NCBI GenBank assembly: GCA_945867245.1
Contig: CAMBHQ010000004.1
Location: 1 to 19,385 of the forward strand
Direction of reading: 5' to 3'
Source of the DNA: an uncultured Porphyromonas sp.
GTDB taxonomy: Bacteria; Bacteroidota; Bacteroidia; Bacteroidales; Porphyromonadaceae
DNA length: 19,385 bases
This document shows positions 7,165 to 14,569 of the stretch, in pieces. Below the pieces are notes generated by a model, which worked only from the letters and a program-made list of their open reading frames with translations, ran no database searches and had not been told where the DNA came from. The number at the start of each line of letters is the position of its first letter. The stretch's first letter is position 1. A program made the position numbers and the translations under genes.

Positions 7165-8721
7165 ATGAAACAAAATATCACTAAGAGCACGCTGGTGGTG
7201 CTCGCCTCTATGGCGACGCTAGCGCTCGGCTCTTGTACTGCGGGCTTCGAGTCTATCAACGACCCTCGCGAGAAGGCTAATGCCGAGCTGCTCGGACGAG
7301 ATAATTATAATGTTACCTCGTTTATTGCCAACATACAGGACGCCTCTTTCCCTCAGCAGGAAAACCAGGCACAGATGACCAACGACCTTATCGGTCGCTA
7401 CCTCGGTCGCTACTTCACCTACACTGAGGGGGGCTGGTATGGTAAGAGCTTCGCTACCTTCAACGCCCCCGAGGGCTGGGTGCGGTGGCCTTATCGCAAT
7501 ATGATACCCAAGATTGTCGCCAACTTCAACGACGTTAAGCGTCTAGCTGGCGATAACTACGCAGAGGACCTCAACTACAACTGGGCGCTCATCACACGTG
7601 CGCACTCCTTCCTACAGATGACCGACATCTACGGCCCTCTGCCACTAGGTCTAGACCCCGCTAATCCTAATGCCTACAACAGTCAGGAGTTTATCTACAA
7701 GCAGCTCATCGCCGACCTCGACAAGGCTATCGCCTATATCGATGCTAATAAGGTGGGCGTAGTAGCTGCACTCAAGAATACGGACGAGTTCTACGGGGGC
7801 GACTTCGCCAAGTGGCGTCGCTTCGCCAACTCGCTCAAGCTCCGTATGGCCGTGCGTATGCGTCAGGTAGCGCCGGCCTATGCCCAGGAGGTGGCCGAGA
7901 AGGCTGTCCAGGATGGCGTAATCGAGTCTAATAGCGACAACCTAGTACGCTACTACAATCCGCTCGGTATCTACAAGACGAGCGTAGAGTGGGGTGATAG
8001 CCGTCTGTGTGCGGACCTCGATAGCTATATGAATGGCTACAACGACCCACGTCTAGCTAAGTACTTCAAGCCTGCTGCTGAGCCTACTGTCCGTCCGATT
8101 ATCGGTGCCCTAGCAGGGTCCAACATCGGTAACAAGGCCATCGCCGTTAAGCTCTACTCTGCGGCTAACGTAGAGCGTACGAGTGGCGAGCCCTTCGTAA
8201 CGGCTGCCGAGATGTACTTCTGCCGTGCCGAGGGCGCTCTCTACGGCTGGGCTATGAAGGGCGAGGCTCAGGCTATGTACGAGTCTGGGGTGAAGGCTTC
8301 CTTCGAGCAGTGGGGCGCAGGTGATGCTACGGCTTACCTCGCTAACAGCACCGCTCAGCCTGCTGCCTACACAGATGCTACCGGTGGCTATGGCTCTAGC
8401 CTGACGGCACCTAGTACCATCACCGTGGCTTGGAACGCCTCAGCTACTCAGGAGCTGAACCTCGAGCGTATCATCACGCAGAAGTGGATTGCCCTCTTCC
8501 CCAATGGACAGGAGGGGTGGACGGAAATACGCCGTACGGGTTATCCCAAGATTTTCGACATCCAGACCAGTAAGAACGGCTATACGCTACGCACGCCCAA
8601 CCGTGTGCCTTTCGACAGCGAAGAGAAGGTAAACAACCCTGCGGCTTATGCTGCTGGCGTTGCCCTACTAGGTGGTGCTGACAACTACGCTACGCCTATG
8701 TGGTGGGACCGTACTAACTAA
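7165..8721 (+). CDS. SusD-like (SusD_2 type) glycan-binding surface lipoprotein
   Basis: A 518-residue lipoprotein with lipobox LGSC and lipidated Cys24. Residues after the tether show the helical, TPR-like SusD layout, including 'RAHSFLQMTDIYGPLPLG' (about residues 146-163) and 'KWRRFANSLKLRMAVRMRQ' near 214-232. These are typical of the SusD-like_2 branch. The C-terminal part ('QKWIALFPNGQEGWTEIRRTGYP') is also typical. It should form the hinged lid over the SusC barrel and capture the oligosaccharide. The start follows the SusC stop by 20 bases in an A-rich stretch without a Shine-Dalgarno sequence, as usual for Bacteroidota. Its place in the operon matches GpdD. Confidence 0.92.
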   Translation: MKQNITKSTLVVLASMATLALGSCTAGFESINDPREKANAELLGRDNYNVTSFIANIQDASFPQQENQAQMTNDLIGRYLGRYFTYTEGGWYGKSFATFNAPEGWVRWPYRNMIPKIVANFNDVKRLAGDNYAEDLNYNWALITRAHSFLQMTDIYGPLPLGLDPANPNAYNSQEFIYKQLIADLDKAIAYIDANKVGVVAALKNTDEFYGGDFAKWRRFANSLKLRMAVRMRQVAPAYAQEVAEKAVQDGVIESNSDNLVRYYNPLGIYKTSVEWGDSRLCADLDSYMNGYNDPRLAKYFKPAAEPTVRPIIGALAGSNIGNKAIAVKLYSAANVERTSGEPFVTAAEMYFCRAEGALYGWAMKGEAQAMYESGVKASFEQWGAGDATAYLANSTAQPAAYTDATGGYGSSLTAPSTITVAWNASATQELNLERIITQKWIALFPNGQEGWTEIRRTGYPKIFDIQTSKNGYTLRTPNRVPFDSEEKVNNPAAYAAGVALLGGADNYATPMWWDRTN

Positions 8722-8736
8722 GATGACAACAAGACA

Positions 8737-9918
8737 ATGAAGAATATCAAATCTATCCTAGCCCTCTCGCTAGGGCTAGTGTCGCTAGCGGCTTGTAGCA
8801 AGTGGACAGACACGGAGGTCAAGAACCCCACGAGCCTAACGACCAGTAATAAGACTGATGGCTACTATGCTAGACTACGCGAGTACAAGAATAGCGACCA
8901 TCAGGTAACCTTCGGTTGGTTTAGTGGCTGGACGGCCAAGGGCTCGTCGCTACAGAGCTCACTGGCAGGTCTACCAGACTCTATCGATATCGTCTCTATG
9001 TGGGGCGGATGGAGCAACCTAGACGAGGCCAAGAAGGCCGACCTCAAGCACTTCCAAGAGGTGAAGGGCGGCAAGGCGCTCATCTGCTTCCTCATCCTCG
9101 ACATCGGTGCCTCTATCACGCCCGAGCTGACGGATGCCAAGCGCGCCGAGTATGCTGCCAAGGGTATTGCCACGGATAAGATGTGGACGACATGGCGCCA
9201 CGAGTTCTGGGACTGGTCTACAGAGGATACCGACGCCGGTCAGGCTAAGCGTATCGCTGCTGCCGAGAAGTATGCCAACGCTATCTGCGATACTATCTAC
9301 AAGTATGGCTACGATGGCTTCGACCTCGATGCCGAGCCTAGCTACGACCACCCCTTCGACACCGACTACGAGATGTGGAAAAAGCCTGGGGGCGGTGCGC
9401 TCGACTACGCACCTGCCGAGGCCTTCGTCAAGGCTATGGGTAAGCGCATCGGCCGTAAGGCAGAGACCGAGGAGGGGCGCAAGAAGCTCTTCGTTATCGA
9501 CGGTGAGCCCGAGGCTTTCTCCGGCGAGATGGGCCACTACTTCGACTACTTCATCTCTCAGGCCTACTACGATGGCAATACGCCTAGTGCTGACCGCTTG
9601 ACGAAGATGATCAATAGCTATGGCTCTGCTCTAAGCACGGAGGAGATCTGCAAGCGCTGGATTATCACGGCCAACTTCGAGAGCTATGCCTCTACCGGTG
9701 GTAACCCCGAGGGACAGATCCTTTCGTTCGCTGCCTATCAGCCTGCTGTAGCCGGAGTAACCTACCGCAAGGGCGGTGTCGGTGCCTTCCGCTTCGATAT
9801 GGGCTATAGCGCTAGCGTAGCCGATGTCGTGCAGGGCTTCTCTATGAAGGACGTACAGGGCACTGCGCACCCATGGATGCGTAAGGCTATCAAGATTATG
9901 AACCCAGTAATAGAATAA
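8737..9918 (+). CDS. GH18 endo-beta-N-acetylglucosaminidase-like surface lipoprotein
   Basis: A 393-residue lipoprotein (lipobox LAAC, Cys20). The GH18 active-site motif DxxDxDxE is intact as DGFDLDAE at residues 193-200, giving Glu200 as the catalytic acid and Asp198 as its partner in substrate-assisted hydrolysis. 'YFDYFISQAYYDG', downstream, supplies the conserved Gln/Tyr strand. Homologues in SusC/SusD operons (BT3987 and BT1044 in Bacteroides, GpdG in Capnocytophaga) cut the GlcNAc-beta-1,4-GlcNAc core of N-glycans on host glycoproteins. The same role is inferred here; chitinase activity is less likely given the context. No DUF1735 domain precedes the catalytic domain, unlike BT3987. High-mannose versus complex glycan preference cannot be read from the sequence. 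It sits 15 bases after the SusD stop and 5 bases before the next gene. Confidence 0.88.
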   Translation: MKNIKSILALSLGLVSLAACSKWTDTEVKNPTSLTTSNKTDGYYARLREYKNSDHQVTFGWFSGWTAKGSSLQSSLAGLPDSIDIVSMWGGWSNLDEAKKADLKHFQEVKGGKALICFLILDIGASITPELTDAKRAEYAAKGIATDKMWTTWRHEFWDWSTEDTDAGQAKRIAAAEKYANAICDTIYKYGYDGFDLDAEPSYDHPFDTDYEMWKKPGGGALDYAPAEAFVKAMGKRIGRKAETEEGRKKLFVIDGEPEAFSGEMGHYFDYFISQAYYDGNTPSADRLTKMINSYGSALSTEEICKRWIITANFESYASTGGNPEGQILSFAAYQPAVAGVTYRKGGVGAFRFDMGYSASVADVVQGFSMKDVQGTAHPWMRKAIKIMNPVIE

Positions 9919-9923
9919 AGACG

Positions 9924-11123
9924 ATGAACTATATCAAGTATATCGCACTCTCGGGCCTAATAGCCTTGGCGAGCTGTAAAAAGGACAACGCCGAGTATAG
10001 CGTCCTACGCGACCAGGCCTTCATTGCTCAGACCGAGACGAAGGCGGGTACAGTGGCTACTGTCAGTGTAGCCGCTGATAACCCTGCAGGCTCTACACAA
10101 AACCTCAATGTGCGCCTCTCTGATGTCGCTCAGGCTGACCGCAACTTCCGCCTAGAGCCCTTCACGGCAGAGGAGCTAGCAGCCTACAACAAGGCCAACG
10201 GCACCGCCTACGTTACCCTAGACAAGGCTAAGTACTCGATCTCTACAGAGACGGTAACGGTCAAGGCCGGTAGCTCGCTCTCGGACGCTGTGCAGGTAAC
10301 AATACTGCCCCTCTCTGAGACCGAGATTAACTCGGGCGAGATGTACACCCTGCCTCTGAAGCTACGCAGCACCGATGGCTGCAACATCCTAGCCGGTGGC
10401 GACGAGTATATCTACGTGGTGAAGCCTACGATTATATCGTCTGTGCCTGTCCTCGGTACCGACCCCAGCGACCGCGCCTGGAGACGTGCTAGCGCCAAGC
10501 TAGAGGGCGAGGTGCCTCTGCCTCAGTGGACTGTGGAGTTCCGTGTGAATATGACAGGCTTCGGGATGAATAACCAAGCGCTTTTCTCCAAGGGCGGACA
10601 GAACGAAATCTATGTGCGCTTCGGTGATGCTGCCACGCCATGGAATACGCTCCAGGTGAAGTTCGCTGGTACGCAGTTCGACAAGTCGAATACCGTCTTC
10701 GAGCCTAATAAGTGGTACCACGTAGCTATTGTATATAATGGCACTACGGTGGCGCTCTATGTCAACGGACAGAAGGACCTCGATACCGACAAGGCAGCGG
10801 GCAAGACCTTTACCCTCAAGGACGGCATCACCATTGCCGATGCACACCAGCAGTGGGTCAATGGTGTGATGCTCCACGAGTATCGTGTCTGGAACGTAGC
10901 GCGTACCCCAGCTCAGCTCAAGGAAGCCGAGTTTGGCGTATCGGCCAAGAGCCCAGGCCTACTGCACTACTGGAAGATGAACGAGGGTAGCGGACGTGAG
11001 TTTAAGAACTCTATAGCCGGTGCGCCTAGCATGTTTGTGCTGACACCAACGAATACAGAGGCTACGCCACGCTGGATGGATAATGTACGTTCGGACGGTG
11101 CAGGTCGTACCAAGATTGACTAG
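9924..11123 (+). CDS. DUF1735 + LamG-like surface glycan-binding lipoprotein
   Basis: A 399-residue lipoprotein (lipobox LASC, Cys18). Residues about 25-150 look like a DUF1735/BT_3987-type N-terminal beta-domain ('LEPFTAEELAAYNKANGTAY', then 'TVTVKAGSSLSDAVQVTI'). Residues about 195-370 form a Laminin_G_3/concanavalin-like jelly roll ('WTVEFRVNM', 'NKWYHVAIVYNGTTVALYVNG', 'LHYWKMNEGSG'). No catalytic residues are recognised, so it is most likely a surface glycan- or glycoprotein-binding protein that presents substrate to the GH18 enzyme and the SusC/SusD pair. It starts 5 bases after the GH18 stop, so translational coupling is likely. It occupies the position of GpdE. Confidence 0.85.
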   Translation: MNYIKYIALSGLIALASCKKDNAEYSVLRDQAFIAQTETKAGTVATVSVAADNPAGSTQNLNVRLSDVAQADRNFRLEPFTAEELAAYNKANGTAYVTLDKAKYSISTETVTVKAGSSLSDAVQVTILPLSETEINSGEMYTLPLKLRSTDGCNILAGGDEYIYVVKPTIISSVPVLGTDPSDRAWRRASAKLEGEVPLPQWTVEFRVNMTGFGMNNQALFSKGGQNEIYVRFGDAATPWNTLQVKFAGTQFDKSNTVFEPNKWYHVAIVYNGTTVALYVNGQKDLDTDKAAGKTFTLKDGITIADAHQQWVNGVMLHEYRVWNVARTPAQLKEAEFGVSAKSPGLLHYWKMNEGSGREFKNSIAGAPSMFVLTPTNTEATPRWMDNVRSDGAGRTKID

Positions 11124-11141
11124 TAACACTAAGGAATAACA

Positions 11142-11182
11142 CTCGGCATAAGGTGTGGAGACAAAACACGCCTTATGCCGAG
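11142..11182 (+). promoter_or_regulatory. 16-bp hairpin inside the operon, between its fourth and fifth genes
   Basis: CTCGGCATAAGGTGTG (11142-11157) pairs with CACGCCTTATGCCGAG (11167-11182) over a 9-base loop, with one G-U wobble. It starts 18 bases after the fourth gene's stop and ends 18 bases before the fifth gene's ATG. No T-run follows, so full termination is unlikely. Partial attenuation, processing or protection of the upstream mRNA segment would all fit. Confidence 0.75.
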
Positions 11183-11200
11183 GATAAAAGAAGCAAACCA

Positions 11201-12256
11201 ATGAATATCAAATCAATTGCTACGTGGGGACTCGTGTCGGCCCTCTCGCTGAGCGTCGTATCCTGCGACAACGAGCCCTTTGCTCTAGGCAGCGAGCTGA
11301 TACCTAGCGAAACGACAGACCCCAATATCCCAAGGGCTGCCCTCAAGGCGCCTAAGGCAAACTATATATCTATCGCGACCTTTGCGACGACCTTCGCTGC
11401 GCCCGATATCGTCGGCACAGAGGGCATTACCTCGACGCCTATAGAGATCCTCCTCAATAAGACGCAGGCTAATGCTACCTCGACCGTAACGCTAGCTATC
11501 ATACCTGCTAGCGAGGTTATCGAGGCCTTTACGGCTGCTGGCGGTGATGCCTCGGTCTTCCTAGGCGCTGCCCCCGATGGCCTATTCAAGCTAGAGAATA
11601 GCTCCGTAGAGGTGCCTGCTGGTAGCAAGACGGCTAAGACCAACCTCGTCTACGACGATAAGACCAAGATTACGGGTATGAAGGCTGACGGGAACTACCT
11701 CGTGGGCGTCAAGGTACTCTCTCTCTCTAATGGTGAGGTAGCCAGCAGTGGTACGACCCTCTTCGCTACGGTTAACTACTTCGAGAGAAAGGTGAAGCCT
11801 TATGCCGAGGCTAGTTTCGCGGGGATGACCAAGCTGGCCTACTCTGAGATCGAGAGCGCAGGCCCTGACGCTGGCTGGGGACCCTATGCTGAGCCTGCGA
11901 ATGCCTTCGATGGTAGTATCAACAATGGCATGCAATGGATTGCCTCTAGGACGGAGTATGGCAACTACCTCGATGTAATTCTCAAGAGTCCTACCACTAT
12001 CAAGGGGCTTCGCCTAGCTCCTATTACAGGGACCTATCGCAACCAGACTCTCCGTAGGGCTAGGATTGTGTTCTACGATGCCAACGACGAGGAAATCCTC
12101 GACCTAGGCGTGCACGCGGTGCATACTACTGCCAACCTTGTGGATGGTTACCTCAACCTAGAGCTATATGCGCCAGTAACGGCTAAGCGTGTCATCATAT
12201 ACGACGAAAGCAACAGAAGCTTAATCGGCCTAAGTGAGCTAGAGCTCTACAAGTAG
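11201..12256 (+). CDS. DUF1735 + discoidin (F5/8 type C)-like surface lipoprotein
   Basis: A 351-residue lipoprotein. The start at 11201 is chosen because it directly begins the signal peptide MNIKSIATWGLVSALSLSVVSC with Cys22; an in-frame ATG at 11153 lies inside the preceding hairpin and adds 16 hydrophilic residues. Residues about 75-195 resemble DUF1735 ('LFKLENSSVEVPAGSKTAKT', 'YLVGVKVLSLSNGEVASSG'). Residues about 205-351 resemble a discoidin/CBM32-like fold ('AFDGSINNGMQWIA', 'NYLDVILKSPTTIKGLRL', 'IIYDESNRSLIGLSELELYK'). This suggests sugar or glycoprotein binding at the cell surface. It is the last gene of the operon and ends 16 bases before the terminator stem. It occupies the position of GpdF. 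Confidence 0.82.
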   Translation: MNIKSIATWGLVSALSLSVVSCDNEPFALGSELIPSETTDPNIPRAALKAPKANYISIATFATTFAAPDIVGTEGITSTPIEILLNKTQANATSTVTLAIIPASEVIEAFTAAGGDASVFLGAAPDGLFKLENSSVEVPAGSKTAKTNLVYDDKTKITGMKADGNYLVGVKVLSLSNGEVASSGTTLFATVNYFERKVKPYAEASFAGMTKLAYSEIESAGPDAGWGPYAEPANAFDGSINNGMQWIASRTEYGNYLDVILKSPTTIKGLRLAPITGTYRNQTLRRARIVFYDANDEEILDLGVHAVHTTANLVDGYLNLELYAPVTAKRVIIYDESNRSLIGLSELELYK

Positions 12257-12272
12257 AGACGAGGCTCTATAT

Positions 12273-12320
12273 AAACGACCCGCCCCCGAGTGCCATTTGG
12301 CGCTCTGGGGCGGGTCGTTT
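12273..12320. terminator. Strong terminator of the susC operon, probably bidirectional
   Basis: AAACGACCCGCCCC (12273-12286) pairs exactly with GGGGCGGGTCGTTT (12307-12320), with a further inner stem around GCC-ATTT-GGC. The outer A-T pairs supply T residues at the 3' side on both strands. It lies 16 bases after the last gene of the plus-strand operon. It could also stop transcription of the convergent rlmH gene, which ends at 12441. Confidence 0.88.
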
Positions 12321-12441
12321 AGTGGTCAGTGGTCGGTGGGGCGGGCGGAGCCCGCAGTGATCAGTGGCTAGTGATTAGTGGTCAGTGGCTGGCGCAAGCA
12401 ACTGACCACTGCTTACTGCTCACTGCTTACTGGGCACTGCT
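12321..12441. repeat. Heptad-repeat palindromic element, copy C
   Basis: The left arm starts directly after the operon terminator (AGTGGTC, GGTGG, then a GCGGGC-GGA-GCCCGC mini-hairpin at 12341-12355, AGTGATC, AGTGGCT, AGTGATT). The core is a degenerate TGGCG-CAAG-CA near 12390-12400. The right arm of ACTG-type 7-mers (ACTGACC, ACTGCTT, ACTGCTC) runs to the rlmH stop codon. The core has lost symmetry compared with copies A and B. Confidence 0.85.
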
Positions 12442-12914
12442 CACTCGTGATGATACGGCTCGCCACGGAGGATGGTCATAGCTCGGTATATCTGCTCGGT
12501 GATGAATAGGCGCACCATCTGATGCGAGAAAGTCATTCGGCTCAGGGTGAGCTGTTCGTCTGCTCGGGCATAGACCTCGGGAGCGAAGCCGTAAGGCCCT
12601 CCGATAACGAAGACGAGACGCTTGTCGCTGGCGAGCATACGGCGCTCTAGATGCTGAGCAAACTCTACGCTTGTGTAGGCCTTGCCTCGCTCATCGAGGA
12701 GTATTAGGCGGTCGCCCGTCTGTAGCTCGGCTAGTATAGCGCGTCCCTCGGCCGTGCGTTGCTCGTCGTGGCTGGTCTTGCCACTGCGACGCACATCGGG
12801 CAGCACCTTCATCTCGTAGGGGAGGTAGTGTGGTATGCGCTTGGCGTAGGTCTGTATGAGTTCGTCTAGCGCCTTGCTGTCCGTCTTGCCGATGGCTAGG
12901 AGGAGGATTTTCAT
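12441..12914 (-). CDS. rlmH: RlmH, 23S rRNA pseudouridine-1915 N3-methyltransferase
   Basis: A 157-residue protein of normal RlmH length. It carries the SPOUT SAM-binding knot signature 'FVIGGPYGF' at 102-110, 'TFSHQMVRLFITEQIYRA' at 128-145 and the family's C-terminal 'GEPYHHE'. RlmH adds the methyl group to m3-pseudouridine at position 1915 in helix 69 of 23S rRNA on assembled 70S ribosomes, using SAM. Upstream on the same strand are the DUF3127 gene and trpS; heptad copy D separates it from the DUF3127 stop. Its ATG is directly preceded by nine C residues on the coding strand, which is unusual for a translation start region. Confidence 0.97.
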   Translation of the reverse strand: MKILLLAIGKTDSKALDELIQTYAKRIPHYLPYEMKVLPDVRRSGKTSHDEQRTAEGRAILAELQTGDRLILLDERGKAYTSVEFAQHLERRMLASDKRLVFVIGGPYGFAPEVYARADEQLTLSRMTFSHQMVRLFITEQIYRAMTILRGEPYHHE

Positions 12915-12923
12915 GGGGGGGGG
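12915..12923 (-). other. C9 homopolymer directly before the rlmH start codon
   Basis: Nine G on the plus strand (nine C in the rlmH mRNA sense) abut the ATG. Homopolymers of this length are prone to slippage. Here a length change would alter the leader rather than the frame. Confidence 0.7.
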
Positions 12924-12925
12924 AG

Positions 12926-13050
12926 AGTGGGCAGTGGCTAGTGGTCAGTGGGGCGGGCAGAGCCCGCAGTGGTCGGTGATCAGTGGTCAGTGGTCGGTTG
13001 TGTGCGCCAGCCCACTGACCACTAGCCACTAGCCACTGCCCACCGACCAC
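12926..13050. repeat. Heptad-repeat palindromic element, copy D
   Basis: AGTGGGC, AGTGGCT, AGTGGTC and AGTGG are followed by a GCGGGC-AGA-GCCCGC mini-hairpin (12953-12967) and further 7-mers to about 13000. The core is degenerate (TTGTGTGCGCCAG). Right-arm 7-mers (ACTGACC, ACTAGCC, ACTGCCC, ACCGACC) run to 13050, 2 bases from the DUF3127 stop. It fills nearly the whole gap between the two minus-strand genes. Confidence 0.88.
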
Positions 13051-13052
13051 TA

Positions 13053-13487
13053 TTAAAACGGCAGGTCGTCTGGCACCTGAGGTGCAGGCGCTGTGGCAGG
13101 GTCGAAGGTCTGTGGCTGTACACCCCCGAAAGGCCCTGCTGCCGCTGGTGCTGGCTGTGGCTGAGGAGCAGCGAAGCCCGACTGAGGCGCTACACCAGGC
13201 TGCTGTAGGCTCACGAGCCCACGGTCTACACGCCAAGCCTTAACGTCCGTGTACCAACGGCCATTGAACTCGCGGCTCTCGATGTCTATCTGTAGTGTTA
13301 CCTGCTCGCCCACTACTAGCTGTGTGCGGTCGATGAGGTCGCCCCAGAGCGAGAAGCATACCTTGCGTGGGAACTGCCCGTCGGGTATCTCGATGATATA
13401 CTCCTGCTTCTTCCACTCCTTACCGCTGGCCTTGCCGACTCCGCTCTGCAGGGGGAGCACCTGTATGATCTGTCCTTGTATTTCCAT
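13053..13487 (-). CDS. DUF3127 protein, OB-fold-like with SSB-type acidic tail
   Basis: A 144-residue protein. Residues 1-95 form a compact beta-rich domain matching the Bacteroidota DUF3127 family ('KKQEYIIEIPDGQFPRKVCFSLWGD', 'VGEQVTLQIDIESREFNGRWYTDVKAWRV'), which I read as OB-like. Residues 96-138 are a Pro/Gln/Ala-rich linker. The last five residues are DDLPF, like the acidic C-terminal tip through which bacterial SSBs recruit partners. A single-strand nucleic-acid-binding role is therefore plausible but inferred; it is not the housekeeping SSB by sequence. It starts 33 bases after the trpS stop and is probably cotranscribed with it. Confidence 0.85.
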   Translation of the reverse strand: MEIQGQIIQVLPLQSGVGKASGKEWKKQEYIIEIPDGQFPRKVCFSLWGDLIDRTQLVVGEQVTLQIDIESREFNGRWYTDVKAWRVDRGLVSLQQPGVAPQSGFAAPQPQPAPAAAGPFGGVQPQTFDPATAPAPQVPDDLPF

Positions 13488-13520
13488 ATTGCTTATAATA
13501 TAATGGGTTATTCTAATGTC

Positions 13521-14510
13521 TTAGCGTGGGCGGAAGCCGATAATCTCACGCACCTCGGCGAGTGTCCGCTGTGCATGGATGCGGGCACGCTCGGCCCCCT
13601 CGCGGGCTACTCGGCGCAGTAGCTCTCTATCGCTGCTGTACTCGGCTATGCGCTCGCGGATGGGTGCTGCATAGGCGTTGATATCGGCAGCGAGCTGCTT
13701 CTTCATATCGCCATAGCGTATCTGACAGCTGTTGTATAGCTCGTCGAAGTGCTGGTAGGTCTCGGGCGCAGAGACGATCTCCATAAAGGTGAATAGGTTC
13801 TGTATCACCTCGGGCTTCTCTTGGTTGGGCTCGGTGGGGCCGCTATCGGTAACGGCCTTCATTACCTTTTTGCTGATGGTCTTCTCGTCATCCATGAGGT
13901 AGATGCAGTTGCCCTCGCTCTTGCCCATCTTGCCAGAGCCGTCGAGGCCTGGCACCTTGATGCCCTTGCCGGCCATAGAGAAGCTCTCGGGCTCGGCGAA
14001 GTAGTCCACGCCGTAGATGGTATTGAATCTGCGGGCGAACTTGCGAGCCATCTCCATATTCTGCTCTTGGTCCTTACCTACAGGCACTTTCTCGCCCTTA
14101 TGGATGAGGATATCGGCCGCCATTAGGGTGGGGTAGGTCAGCAGGCCAGCATTAACGTTGTCGGGCTGCTGGCGCGCCTTGTCCTTGAAGCTCGTAGTGC
14201 GCTCTAGCTCGCCTAGATAGGCGTTCATATTGAGGTATAGATACAGCTCTAGTACCTCTGGCACATCGCTCTGTACATATATAATAGACTTCTCGGGGTC
14301 AAGACCGCAGGCCAGATATTCGGCTAGGATAGTCTCGGCGTTGCGCTGGATATCCTCGGGCTTGGGATGCGTAGTCAGCGAGTGCCAGTCCGCGATGAAG
14401 AAACGACAGTCATACTGATGTTGCATCTCTAGGAAGGCGCGCACAGCACCGAAGTAATTGCCTAGGTGCAGATTGCCTGTGGGGCGAATACCACTAACTA
14501 CGGTTTGCAT
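13521..14510 (-). CDS. trpS: Tryptophanyl-tRNA synthetase
   Basis: A 329-residue class I aminoacyl-tRNA synthetase, cytoplasmic, charging tRNA-Trp. The first signature is TGNLHLGNYFG (HIGH equivalent HLGN at residues 15-18); the KMSKS equivalent is KMGKS at 194-198. 'AADIL' and 'PVGKDQEQNMEMAR' fit the TrpRS Rossmann core. The ATG at 14510 is preferred to a TTG at 14522 four codons earlier, because MQTVVSGIRPTG is the normal TrpRS beginning. It is the first gene of a probable trpS-DUF3127-rlmH minus-strand unit. Confidence 0.97.
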   Translation of the reverse strand: MQTVVSGIRPTGNLHLGNYFGAVRAFLEMQHQYDCRFFIADWHSLTTHPKPEDIQRNAETILAEYLACGLDPEKSIIYVQSDVPEVLELYLYLNMNAYLGELERTTSFKDKARQQPDNVNAGLLTYPTLMAADILIHKGEKVPVGKDQEQNMEMARKFARRFNTIYGVDYFAEPESFSMAGKGIKVPGLDGSGKMGKSEGNCIYLMDDEKTISKKVMKAVTDSGPTEPNQEKPEVIQNLFTFMEIVSAPETYQHFDELYNSCQIRYGDMKKQLAADINAYAAPIRERIAEYSSDRELLRRVAREGAERARIHAQRTLAEVREIIGFRPR

Positions 14511-14548
14511 AAATTCGTTCAATCTTTTGTGTATAGTTATAATAGCTA

Positions 14549-14556
14549 CAAAGATA
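14549..14556 (-). promoter_or_regulatory. Bacteroidota-type -7 box for trpS
   Basis: On the minus strand this reads TATCTTTG, matching TAnnTTTG, 38 bases before the chosen trpS ATG. The expected -33 region falls within the start of heptad copy E and has no clear TTTG. Confidence 0.5.
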
Positions 14557-14569
14557 CGAAATAGTTGTC

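Noticed and set aside
9019..9537. 172-codon open frame on the minus strand within the GH18 gene
   Set aside because: It is antisense to a well-supported enzyme gene. Its composition (Leu/Val/Gly-rich, no domain, no start context) is typical of the opposite strand of GC-rich Bacteroidota genes.
9134..9601. 155-codon plus-strand frame inside the GH18 gene
   Set aside because: Its Ser/Arg/Thr/Pro-rich translation is a frame-shifted reading of the GH18 coding sequence, which has an intact active site in its own frame.
12691..13236. 181-codon minus-strand frame spanning rlmH, the gap and the DUF3127 gene
   Set aside because: It reads through heptad copy D and overlaps two recognised genes in another frame. 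The translation is repeat-derived and low in complexity.
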